In this document: positions 1-5,059 of the stretch, in pieces
How the letters are laid out: every line of letters starts with the position of its first letter
Numbering within the stretch: the stretch's first letter is position 1
Assembly (NCBI GenBank): GCA_022776785.1
Contig: JALFHA010000147.1
Span: 1 to 5,059 of the forward strand
DNA from: Clostridiales bacterium
GTDB taxonomy: Bacteria > Bacillota > Clostridia > Christensenellales > Aristaeellaceae
Direction: 5' to 3'
Length of the DNA: 5,059 nt
Notes under the pieces: generated by a model
What the model was told of the DNA's origin: nothing
The model's database searches: none
Seen by the model: the letters and a program-made list of their open reading frames with translations, nothing else
Program-made: the position numbers and the translations under genes

Positions 1-779
1 GGCTTGACCTTCTGCATGATGTCGCGCCCGGCCATGTAGCCCGCGTGCATATCCGGGAAGAGGAACGCGCGGAACTGGCGGTCCTCCGGCTGCTCGTAGA
101 GCTTGAAGGTCGCCTTGGTGATGACGCCCAGCGTGCCCTCCGAGCCGATGAAGATCTGGTTGAGATCAGGGCCGGCCGCGTGCTTGGGCACGGGCAGCGT
201 ATTGATGATGTCGCCGTTGGGCAGCACGACCTCCATGGAGATGCACTGGTCGTCGATCTTGCCGTACTTGGTGGACATGATGCCGATGCCGCGGTGGCCG
301 AGCGCGCCGCCGATGGTGCCGCAGGTCAGGCAGGAGGGGATGTGCTGGCAGGAGTAGCCCTTCTCGTTGGCATACCACTCAAGCTGCTGGAAGATCATGC
401 CAGCCTCGGCGGTGATGGTGCGGCTCACCTCGTCGATCTCGATGAGGCGGTTCATGCGCTTCATGTCCATCATGATGCCGCCGCTCATGGGCAGCGCGCC
501 ACCCTGCGAGCCGGAGCCGCCGCCCCAGATGTGCACAGGAATCTTGTAGTAGTTAGCAATCTTGAGGATTTTGGAGACCTCCTGCGCGCTGCCCGGGCGG
601 ACGATCCAGTCCGGCATCGGCGGCACCTGTCCGCGATCCTCCCACATGCGGCCGACCCAGAAGTAGTCCACGCCGTAGGTCGCCCTGTCGCTGTTTTCGA
701 TGGAAACGTTGTCATATCCGCCCACGGCGTCCGCGAGCTCATCGAGGATCATGCCGGGCATAAAGGCTTTGAGTTCCAT
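1..779 (-). CDS. FAD-linked oxidase, GlcD / alkyl-DHAP synthase type (N-terminal 259 aa, runs off left edge)
   Basis: Flavoenzyme of the vanillyl-alcohol-oxidase/FAD_binding_4 family (COG0277), partial at its C-terminus. Visible: a PCMH-type FAD domain from about residue 56, with the pyrophosphate loop WGGGSGSQGG (85-94), TCGTIGGALGHRGIG (152-166) and the hallmark GSEGTLGVIT (212-221). The MNRLIEID, EAG..FQQLE and GPDLNQIFIGSEGTLG blocks resemble alkylglycerone-phosphate synthase more than glycolate oxidase, to my reading. Members oxidise hydroxyacids or similar substrates, or form ether lipids; the substrate cannot be read here. The start at 779 is chosen because AAGGAG (792-787) lies 7 nt upstream; an in-frame ATG at 785 is only 1 nt from it. 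The Shine-Dalgarno overlaps the TAA of the upstream gene, so it is the fifth cistron of the operon. Odd: a cysteine trio (C144, C150, C153) just before the TIGG motif. The missing half should hold the substrate cap domain. Confidence 0.9.
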   Translation of the reverse strand, partial: MELKAFMPGMILDELADAVGGYDNVSIENSDRATYGVDYFWVGRMWEDRGQVPPMPDWIVRPGSAQEVSKILKIANYYKIPVHIWGGGSGSQGGALPMSGGIMMDMKRMNRLIEIDEVSRTITAEAGMIFQQLEWYANEKGYSCQHIPSCLTCGTIGGALGHRGIGIMSTKYGKIDDQCISMEVVLPNGDIINTLPVPKHAAGPDLNQIFIGSEGTLGVITKATFKLYEQPEDRQFRAFLFPDMHAGYMAGRDIMQKVK

Positions 780-786
780 GTGCATT

Positions 787-792
787 CTCCTT
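787..792 (-). promoter_or_regulatory. Oxidase ribosome binding site overlapping the DUF4867 stop codon
   Basis: AAGGAG on the minus strand shares two bases with the TAA stop of the DUF4867 gene (793-791) and lies 7 nt from the oxidase ATG at 779. It chooses 779 over the in-frame ATG at 785 and ties the oxidase to the operon. Confidence 0.75.
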
Positions 793-1459
793 ACCTGTCG
801 TCATATCTGATTTCATAGTTCTCGCCGTGCAGGCCGGGATACGCGCCGCGCTGCACAGCCGGGGCCTCGGGATGGGCGATGAGCCACTTGTCCCTCGCCC
901 AGAGCAGGCGGCCCTCCCCCTCAGCATCGCGCGGATGCTCCAGCGGCTTGTTCGTGCCGCGCGGCAGGATGACGATGCTCATAAAGCCCTCGTCGCTCAC
1001 CTGACAGGGGCAGAAGTGCAGCGTCGTGGCATACACCTCGATGACCGCCCCCGCGGGGACATAGAACGCCGCGATCTTGCCCGCCGCAAGCTCGCCATTC
1101 TCCAGCTCCTGCTGGGCGGCGAGCAGCAGCACCATGTCCGTCACGGCGACGTTGTGCTCGCTTGCGCGGTGGTATTCCAGACAGTTCAGCCTGCTGTTGT
1201 AGCCCCAGCAGCAGCCGATCTGGCAGCTTCCCTCGCCGCGCAGGCTGCGCGCCACAGGCTCAAACAGCTCGGGCGTCTCCAGCTCGGGCAGGTCAGTCAC
1301 ATAGCGGCTGCCGCTTTCGGGCATCTGCACGGCCCGGCGGCAGGCGTCGATGAGCCCCTGCGCGGGGTAGTCGATCACCCGTCCAAAGCGGCGGAAGGCC
1401 GCGTCCTCAATGGAATAAAACGGCAGTTCAGGATTGAGCCTTCTCAGTTTTTCCAGCAT
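791..1459 (-). CDS. DUF4867 family protein, cupin-like, function unknown
   Basis: A 222-residue protein that I recognise by sequence style as DUF4867 (about 210 aa, mostly Firmicutes); no reaction is established for it to my knowledge. What can be seen: an N-terminal segment LRRLNPELPFYSIEDAAF, then a central block with LEYHRASEHNVAVTD (residues 94-108) and an AFYVPAGAVIEVYATTLHF strand pair (131-149). E95, H97, E101 and H148 are placed like cupin metal ligands, and IVILPRGTN (162-170) follows. No signal peptide or membrane segment is visible, so it is cytoplasmic. It begins 15 nt after the kinase stop with GGGGAGG (1473-1467) 7 nt before its ATG, and ends 11 nt before the oxidase start, so it is co-transcribed. 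A cupin-type sugar isomerase or epimerase, or an AllA-like lyase, would fit the context; this is inference. Confidence 0.85.
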   Translation of the reverse strand: MLEKLRRLNPELPFYSIEDAAFRRFGRVIDYPAQGLIDACRRAVQMPESGSRYVTDLPELETPELFEPVARSLRGEGSCQIGCCWGYNSRLNCLEYHRASEHNVAVTDMVLLLAAQQELENGELAAGKIAAFYVPAGAVIEVYATTLHFCPCQVSDEGFMSIVILPRGTNKPLEHPRDAEGEGRLLWARDKWLIAHPEAPAVQRGAYPGLHGENYEIRYDDR

Positions 1460-1474
1460 ATGCGCGCCTCCCCG

Positions 1475-2392
1475 TCACACTGCCGCGCCGCGCTGCGCGA
1501 GGAACTCGCGGCACTCCGCGTCGTTGGCCATACCCAGCCGCGCACCCAGCCGCGTGCACTTGATGGCCGCCGCCGCGCTGGCATAGCGGCACGCTGCGTC
1601 CGTATCCATGCCCTTGAGCACCCCCGCGAGGAATGCCCCGTGGAAGGTGTCGCCGCAGCCGTTGGAATCGACCACCTGCACGGGATAGCAGGCGTAGCGG
1701 CGCATCCCCTGTCCGTCGAGAATCAGGCCGCCGCGGCTGCCCTGCGTGACGATGACCACCTGCGGGCGGTACTGCTCCATCAGCGTGCGCGCCGCACTCT
1801 CCGCATCCGGCGCGCCGGTCAGCTTGAGCGCAAATTCCTCGGAGGGAATCAGGTGCGTCACATGCGGCAGCAGGTTTTCAATGCCGGGATACACGCCGCC
1901 CGCGTCATAGAACACCGGAATGCCCTGCGTGCGGCACAGCTTCGCGGCGAACACCGCCGCGTCGGTCATGTGCCCGTCCAGATGGAGCGCGCGCGTGTGC
2001 GTCAGCGCCTGCGTGTTCAGCAGCTCCGGCCTGGGCGGCTTCACCGTGCCGGGATTCCAGATGCAGGTGCGGCTGGCCGTCTTCTGGTTGAGCAGCACCG
2101 TAGAATGGAAGGACACCGCGCCATGCTCGACCCGCACGTTGGAGGTATCCACACCCCAACGGTTCAGGTCGTCGAGCATATACCGGCCAAAGGTGTCGTC
2201 GCCGATGGTGCCCATGTACGCCGCGGACAGCCCCAGCCGCGAGGCCGCCACCAGCGCCGTGGCGCAGGGGCCGCCGCCCTGTATGCGCGTCTCCAGCCCG
2301 CGCAGCTTGGTATCCTCCTTGGGATATTTGTCGATCACCATCAGCGTGTCGTAGACGGTTGAGCCGATGCCGATGACGTCAAACTCAGGCAT
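1475..2392 (-). CDS. PfkB-family carbohydrate kinase (ribokinase superfamily)
   Basis: ATP-dependent sugar kinase, 305 aa, the usual family length. Evidence: N-terminal DVIGIGSTVYDTLM strand (5-18); PfkB signature 1 region GGGPCATALVAASRLG (39-54); GTIGDDTFG (61-69); HLDGHMTD (137-144); VTQGSRGG (215-222); and signature 2 DSNGCGDTFHGAF (242-254), with D248 as the expected catalytic base. The usual GAGD is GCGD here. The FHGAF ending occurs in a PfkB subgroup that, from memory, includes sulfofructose kinase YihV; that is suggestive only. It probably phosphorylates the ketose made by the isomerase for cleavage by the aldolase. The start at 2392 is preferred over an upstream in-frame start at 2437 because GGAGGGGAG (2406-2398) precedes it and the conserved strand begins directly after. 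The ATG lies inside the aldolase gene: ATGCCTGA is an 8-nt start/stop overlap, implying translational coupling. Confidence 0.93.
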   Translation of the reverse strand: MPEFDVIGIGSTVYDTLMVIDKYPKEDTKLRGLETRIQGGGPCATALVAASRLGLSAAYMGTIGDDTFGRYMLDDLNRWGVDTSNVRVEHGAVSFHSTVLLNQKTASRTCIWNPGTVKPPRPELLNTQALTHTRALHLDGHMTDAAVFAAKLCRTQGIPVFYDAGGVYPGIENLLPHVTHLIPSEEFALKLTGAPDAESAARTLMEQYRPQVVIVTQGSRGGLILDGQGMRRYACYPVQVVDSNGCGDTFHGAFLAGVLKGMDTDAACRYASAAAAIKCTRLGARLGMANDAECREFLAQRGAAV

Positions 2393-3218
2393 GGTTGCTC
2401 CCCTCCGCGCCGAGCAGGCGAATCTTCTCGATGGCAAAGCGCTTGACGGCCTGCACGGGCTCCTTCATGAACGTATCCACGCCGATGATGGCGGGATCGA
2501 CCAGCCGCACCGCGTCGAGGAACGACATGCACACGTCCGTGCCGAAGTTCACCTTGCGGATGCCCGCGGCCACCGCCGCGCGGATCTGGTCGTCCGGCAC
2601 GCCGCTGCCGCCGTGCAGCACCAGCGCCGCGGGAATGGCCTCGTGCAGCTCGCGGATTCTGTCGATGGCGAGCACGGGCGCCTGCTTGTAGTGGCCGTGC
2701 GCCGTGCCCACGGCGACCGCCAGCGCGTCCACGCCGGTCCTTTCGCAGTAGCGCAGCGCCTCGTCCACCTGCGTGTAATCGGTCGGCACACCGTCCTTGG
2801 CAAAGCCAATGTGCCCCAGCTCACCCTCGACGCTGATGCCCAGATCGTGCGCGAAATGCGTGACGCGCTCAAGCACCGCGGCGTTCTCGTCAAACGGCAG
2901 CGCGCTCGCGTCGCGCATGACGCTCGTGCAGCCCCAGCGGATGGCGCGGGTCACGGCCTCGTCACAGCTGCCGTGATCCAGATGGAAGCAGATCTTCGCC
3001 TTGGAGCGGTGCGCCGCATCCACGATGGACGGCGCGATGAACTCCGCCTCCTCGCTCATGAACAATCGGCTGTACATCTGCACGATGATGCAGGCGTCCG
3101 CCTCCTCTGCGGCCTTGAACATGCCCAGCGCCGTCTCGCCGTTGTATACGTTGAAGGCCGGTATCGCGCAGCCCTTGCGCTCGGCAATCTCAAGAAGCTC
3201 GTTCATATTGGTCAGCAT
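2385..3218 (-). CDS. Class II (zinc-dependent) ketose-phosphate aldolase, Fba/KbaY/GatY family
   Basis: A 277-aa TIM-barrel aldolase that should split a phosphorylated ketose into DHAP and an aldehyde. Family marks: AFNVYN (21-26); HLDHG (79-83) with catalytic D81 and zinc ligand H82; VEGELGHIG (130-138) with E131; GTAHGHYK (171-178) with zinc ligand H174; LHGGSGVPDDQI (201-212) with zinc ligand H202; and NFGTDV (224-229), the DHAP-phosphate-binding stretch. FBP aldolases normally show NIDTD and tagatose aldolases NVATE, so the NFGTD form hints at a different substrate or subfamily. This family is unrelated to the AraD/FucA aldolase of classical fucose catabolism. The start at 3218 fits the family N-terminus (MLTNMNELL) and has AAGGAGG (3235-3229) 10 nt upstream; a longer TTG start at 3266 would lie in the intercistronic hairpin. 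The end overlaps the kinase start by 8 nt. Confidence 0.94.
   Translation of the reverse strand: MLTNMNELLEIAERKGCAIPAFNVYNGETALGMFKAAEEADACIIVQMYSRLFMSEEAEFIAPSIVDAAHRSKAKICFHLDHGSCDEAVTRAIRWGCTSVMRDASALPFDENAAVLERVTHFAHDLGISVEGELGHIGFAKDGVPTDYTQVDEALRYCERTGVDALAVAVGTAHGHYKQAPVLAIDRIRELHEAIPAALVLHGGSGVPDDQIRAAVAAGIRKVNFGTDVCMSFLDAVRLVDPAIIGVDTFMKEPVQAVKRFAIEKIRLLGAEGSNHA
2398..2406 (-). promoter_or_regulatory. Kinase ribosome binding site inside the end of the aldolase gene
   Basis: GGAGGGGAG overlaps the aldolase codons for E272-S274 and precedes the kinase ATG at 2392. The ribosome finishing the aldolase (TGA at 2387-2385) passes through both the site and the kinase start, so kinase translation is probably coupled to aldolase translation. 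Confidence 0.75.
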
Positions 3219-3243
3219 GGTGTTTTTTCCTCCTTGTCCTTCC

Positions 3244-3270
3244 CCGCTCCGCCCGTCCGGCGGCAAGCGG
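3244..3270 (-). other. GC-rich intercistronic hairpin after the isomerase gene
   Basis: In the 61-nt isomerase-aldolase gap, CCGCT-TG-CCGCC-GGACG-GGCGG-AGCGG (minus strand) folds into a 10-bp GC-rich stem with a 2-nt bulge and 5-nt loop. It begins 9 nt after the isomerase TAA and ends 8 nt before the aldolase Shine-Dalgarno. No U-tract follows, so it is not a standard intrinsic terminator. It may stabilise the upstream mRNA 3' end or tune expression between the first gene and the rest. Confidence 0.5.
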
Positions 3271-3279
3271 TCGCGTTCG

Positions 3280-4674
3280 TTATTCCTTCACGATGTCCGG
3301 CTCAAGCGCCGGAACGTATTTGCAGAATTCCCGCAGTTCCTGCGTGTAGTCGCCCTCAATTTCCGCCATGTGGTGGATATACGGGCCCTCGACCAGCCTG
3401 CGCTCCCACGCGTCGAGGTTGTCGAATTTCGCCCACAGGTATGTGCCGAAGGTGTAGGGGCCCTCCATCGTCTCACAGGTGCCGTTGAGCAGCGAGTCGC
3501 GGCCGCCGTCCTGATCGAAGCGCGCCACGGTGTACTGCCCATCCTTGACCTGGAACCACTGGCGCATGTTGACGTTCTTGCAGGGGCAGCCCTCCTTCTT
3601 GAGGCTGTAGGCGAACGGCCCGCAGTGCCAGAGCAGCTGTCCGTTGGGATCGTCGGGGTGGCGCACGGTGAACTCGCCGAAGAACGGCACGCTCTTGCCC
3701 AGCGACGCGCAGGAGAGCAGAGCCATCGTGATGGCGCCGTGCAGATCGCTCTCGCAGGCGACGATGTAGCCCATGTCCGCCAGCACGCTGTAGGCCGTGC
3801 ACGGCATCGCGCCCACGCCAAGCTGCATGGCCGTCCAGCACTCCGCCGACACCACATCGACGTTGTATTCCTTGAACACCCACTGATACAGCAGCACAAA
3901 GGCGTAGACCTTCTTGAGCAGCGGTGGGGTGAGCTCATCCATCTCATAGCGGGAGAGCAGGAGCTTTGCGCCCTCGGTAAGCTCCGCGTCGCACTCCTTG
4001 AGGATCTTGTTGTACTTGTCGATGATGACCGCGAGATTGACCGGGATGATCTGCAGCCCGAACTTCTCCATCAACTCGCCCTCGTTGAAGATGACGGAGC
4101 AGAACGGCTTGGGCCTCATGCCCACCTGCGCGATGCGCATCCCGCGGAAATTCTTCACCATGCAGCTCACGGAGATGAACCGCCGCAGACCCTCGGCAAA
4201 GGCCTCGTCCTCCACGCGGCAGGTCTTGATAAACGAGAACGGGATATGGAAGCGCTGCATCTGGCGGCTCACGCCGAAGATGCCGCACTGGCTGTCCGTG
4301 TAGCGCATCCCGTCCGGCTCAAAAACATCGTCCAGCGGCGCCCAGATGCACACCGGCTTGCCCAGACCGCGCGCAACCTGCGCCGCGATTTCCTCATTGC
4401 CGAAGTTGCAGTTGATGATGAGCACCGCGTCCACCTTCTCGCGGCTGAAGCGCTCGATGACCTTCTCCGCGTCCGCATCGCAGTACATCACGTCCACGGG
4501 ATTGATGCCCTTGAGATCGACGAAGGAGACGTTTTCCCCCGCGAATTGCTCCTCGATGTAGCGCACAATGCGATGGCCGCGCTCCTCCGCCTTTTCCCAG
4601 TTGAAGATGCCCGGGCGCGGGGTGACGTCGCGCCGCATGGGCGCAAGACCGATTTTCACATGGTAATCAAGCAT
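3280..4674 (-). CDS. L-fucose/L-arabinose isomerase-family sugar isomerase
   Basis: First gene of the operon, 464 aa, shorter than E. coli-type FucI (about 590 aa) and matching the compact COG2407 branch. It is expected to interconvert an aldose and a ketose using a divalent metal. Visible: N-terminal KIGLAPMRRDV (7-17); a Rossmann-like VDAVLIINCNFGNEE (81-95) followed by GKPVCIWAPLDD (105-116); SAECWTAMQ (276-284) with E278; ACESDLHGAIT (306-316) with D310; LWHCGPFAYS (348-357); and PYIHHMAEIEGDY (431-443). E278, D310 and H434 or H435 are likely counterparts of the FucI Glu/Asp/His metal ligands. The start at 4674 is fixed by GGAGGT 8 nt upstream; the frame is open to a TTG at 4824, but that TTG is the -35 box itself. 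The true sugar is unknown: fucose, arabinose and sulfoquinovose isomerases all occur in this broad family. Confidence 0.9.
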   Translation of the reverse strand: MLDYHVKIGLAPMRRDVTPRPGIFNWEKAEERGHRIVRYIEEQFAGENVSFVDLKGINPVDVMYCDADAEKVIERFSREKVDAVLIINCNFGNEEIAAQVARGLGKPVCIWAPLDDVFEPDGMRYTDSQCGIFGVSRQMQRFHIPFSFIKTCRVEDEAFAEGLRRFISVSCMVKNFRGMRIAQVGMRPKPFCSVIFNEGELMEKFGLQIIPVNLAVIIDKYNKILKECDAELTEGAKLLLSRYEMDELTPPLLKKVYAFVLLYQWVFKEYNVDVVSAECWTAMQLGVGAMPCTAYSVLADMGYIVACESDLHGAITMALLSCASLGKSVPFFGEFTVRHPDDPNGQLLWHCGPFAYSLKKEGCPCKNVNMRQWFQVKDGQYTVARFDQDGGRDSLLNGTCETMEGPYTFGTYLWAKFDNLDAWERRLVEGPYIHHMAEIEGDYTQELREFCKYVPALEPDIVKE

Positions 4675-4682
4675 ATTGCAGT

Positions 4683-4688
4683 ACCTCC
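4683..4688 (-). promoter_or_regulatory. Ribosome binding site that fixes the isomerase start
   Basis: GGAGGT lies 8 nt before the ATG at 4674. It rules out longer versions of the protein, whose codons would extend through the leader and into the promoter. Confidence 0.85.
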
Positions 4689-4729
4689 GCTTTCTGTTCT
4701 GACCGGCGTCTTTTTTGTCTCTTTTGTCC

Positions 4730-4789
4730 ATCAAATCCGAATGTCTTTCACCCAAACGGACGAATTCACGAAAATCTTTTTCATTTGAT
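4730..4789 (-). other. Possible structured 5' leader of the operon mRNA
   Basis: Starting at the predicted transcription start, the leader can close on itself: ATCAAAT (4789-4783) pairs with ATTTGAT (4736-4730). Inside lie the GAAAA/TTTTC hairpin (4782-4770) and a second stem, GAAT plus GTC (4767-4764 and 4761-4759) with GACATTC (4745-4739), leaving a 13-nt loop and a 2-nt bulge. This makes a three-way-junction shape. The stems are short and partly A/U, and I match no known riboswitch class. Confidence 0.3.
4770..4782. promoter_or_regulatory. Second copy of the palindrome core, operator candidate O2
   Basis: GAAAA-TCT-TTTTC repeats the core of O1 (GAAAA-N3-TTTTC) with its centre 34 bp downstream, just after the predicted transcription start. 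Two related dyads flanking the start suggest paired or cooperative repressor binding. The same bases could instead form a 5-bp hairpin in the leader RNA, so its role is ambiguous. Confidence 0.45.
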
Positions 4790-4795
4790 AGCTGT

Positions 4796-4824
4796 ATTTT
4801 AGAGAAAACTTTTTTCTCTGTCAA
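4796..4824 (-). promoter_or_regulatory. Sigma-A-type promoter of the isomerase operon
   Basis: On the minus strand there is a perfect TTGACA -35 box (4824-4819), a 17-bp spacer and TAAAAT (4801-4796) as -10 box. The predicted start is near A4789, giving a leader of about 115 nt before the isomerase ATG. AT-rich sequence upstream (4840-4860) could act as an UP element. The spacer is almost entirely a palindrome (see the operator entry), so strong promoter activity is probably held down by a repressor. Confidence 0.85.
4801..4819. promoter_or_regulatory. Palindromic operator candidate O1 in the promoter spacer
   Basis: Perfect inverted repeat AGAGAAAA-CTT-TTTTCTCT, with 8-bp arms and a 3-bp centre. 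It fills the spacer of the operon promoter and touches the last base of both the -35 and -10 boxes. A protein bound here would block RNA polymerase directly. A/T-rich dyads with a short centre fit RpiR-family operators in general, and the RpiR-type gene lies next door. Assignment to that regulator is inference. Confidence 0.65.
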
Positions 4825-4887
4825 GCGTTTCTGAAGCTTAATATATCAAAAGCATAAATCGGTATATCCCGCCGGTTTTCCCTCCCC

Positions 4888-4916
4888 TTGCGCTTTTTGA
4901 GGCGCCATGCTATACT
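4888..4916 (+). promoter_or_regulatory. Promoter of the RpiR-type regulator gene
   Basis: TTGCGC (4888-4893), a 17-bp spacer and TATACT (4911-4916), with TGC directly before the -10 giving an extended -10 element. The predicted start is near 4923, about 40 nt before the ATG. It is back to back with the operon promoter: the two -35 boxes are 63 bp apart, close enough for shared control. Confidence 0.72.
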
Positions 4917-4962
4917 TGCAAATATCAAGCGGCTTCGGCCAGCCTGCAAGGAGGGAAGGCCC

Positions 4963-5059
4963 ATGCAAAAGCGCGAGGGGGATTCGGCGCTGCTGCTCAA
5001 GCTGCGCGCCTGCCTGCCGGAAATGAGCCGCGCCGAGGCGCGCATCGCCCAGAATATCC
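4963..5059 (+). CDS. MurR/RpiR-family transcriptional regulator (first 32 aa, runs off right edge)
   Basis: Only 32 codons are present. The segment LLLKLRACLPEMSRAEARIAQNI (residues 10-32) matches the opening of the RpiR N-terminal helix-turn-helix domain (HTH_6), where a 'LP.LS.aE..IA.yI' pattern is typical. Family members bind DNA with this domain and sense phosphosugars through a C-terminal SIS domain, which would lie outside the window. AAGGAGGG (4948-4955) sits 7 nt before the ATG. It is divergent from the sugar operon, and in this arrangement the regulator usually controls the facing operon and often itself; the likely effector is a phosphorylated intermediate made by the kinase. The family call rests on a short stretch, so it is good but not certain. 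Confidence 0.75.
   Translation, partial: MQKREGDSALLLKLRACLPEMSRAEARIAQNI

Noticed and set aside
45..818. Plus-strand open frame of 257 codons opposite the FAD oxidase
   Set aside because: The minus strand here encodes an unmistakable FAD-binding domain; the plus frame is Ala/Asp/His-rich noise.
827..2362. Long plus-strand open frame (511 codons) opposite the kinase and DUF4867 genes
   Set aside because: Its translation is rich in Arg, Ala, His and Gly with no family motif, and it lies antisense to two clear genes. GC-rich codons on the minus strand keep the opposite frame free of stops.
3001..4788. Plus-strand open frame of 595 codons opposite the isomerase
   Set aside because: Same cause: an antisense shadow of a strongly recognisable enzyme, low-complexity composition and no conserved motif.
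4675..4824. Fifty-residue N-terminal extension of the isomerase from a TTG at 4824
   Set aside because: That TTG is the -35 box of the promoter, the segment is lysine-rich and unlike the family, and a good Shine-Dalgarno precedes the ATG at 4674.
4819..4833. Catabolite-responsive-element-like sequence around AAGCGTTT over the -35 box
   Set aside because: The core resembles a cre site, but the outer bases are out of register by one and the end positions do not match the consensus.
4915..4950. Inverted repeat CTTGCA/TGCAAG before the regulator gene, possibly hiding its ribosome binding site
   Set aside because: The left arm overlaps the -10 box and lies upstream of the predicted transcription start, so it would not be in the mRNA; the arms are only 6 bp and 24 bp apart.
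4821..5045. Minus-strand open frame of 74 codons across the intergenic region and regulator start
   Set aside because: It overlaps both promoters and the RpiR-type start, has no ribosome binding site that I can see and resembles no family.

Overview
The window looks like part of a carbohydrate-catabolic locus from a GC-rich, probably anaerobic member of the Bacillota (Clostridia-like). The reasons are strong AGGAGG-type ribosome binding sites before every gene, sigma-A-type promoters in an AT-rich intergenic island, a MurR/RpiR-type regulator, a DUF4867 protein (a family I associate mainly with Firmicutes) and cysteine-rich proteins. This assignment is inference from style, not from a marker gene.

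Layout, right to left. At 4963-5059 (+) lies the start of an RpiR-family regulator. It is divergent from a minus-strand operon that fills the rest of the window: sugar isomerase of the L-fucose isomerase type (4674-3280), class II ketose-bisphosphate-type aldolase (3218-2385), PfkB-family sugar kinase (2392-1475), DUF4867 cupin-like protein (1459-791) and an FAD-linked oxidase of the GlcD/alkyl-DHAP-synthase type (779-1, cut by the window edge). Spacing is tight. Aldolase and kinase overlap by 8 nt, the next two gaps are 15 and 11 nt, and only isomerase to aldolase has a longer gap (61 nt), which contains a strong GC hairpin. The intergenic region 4675-4962 carries two back-to-back promoters, two copies of a GAAAA-N3-TTTTC palindrome and a potentially structured 5' leader.

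Working model: an aldose (or sugar acid/sulfosugar) is isomerised to a ketose, phosphorylated by the PfkB kinase and split by the aldolase, giving DHAP and a second three-carbon (or shorter) fragment. The FAD oxidase may oxidise that fragment or a derivative, and DUF4867 has an unknown, possibly isomerase/epimerase-like role. The regulator would sense a phosphosugar intermediate. The logic mirrors L-fucose catabolism, but the kinase and aldolase come from different families. The isomerase/PfkB/class II aldolase trio is also the trio I recall for the 'sulfo-EMP2' sulfoquinovose route. No sulfonate-specific gene is visible here, so the substrate stays open.
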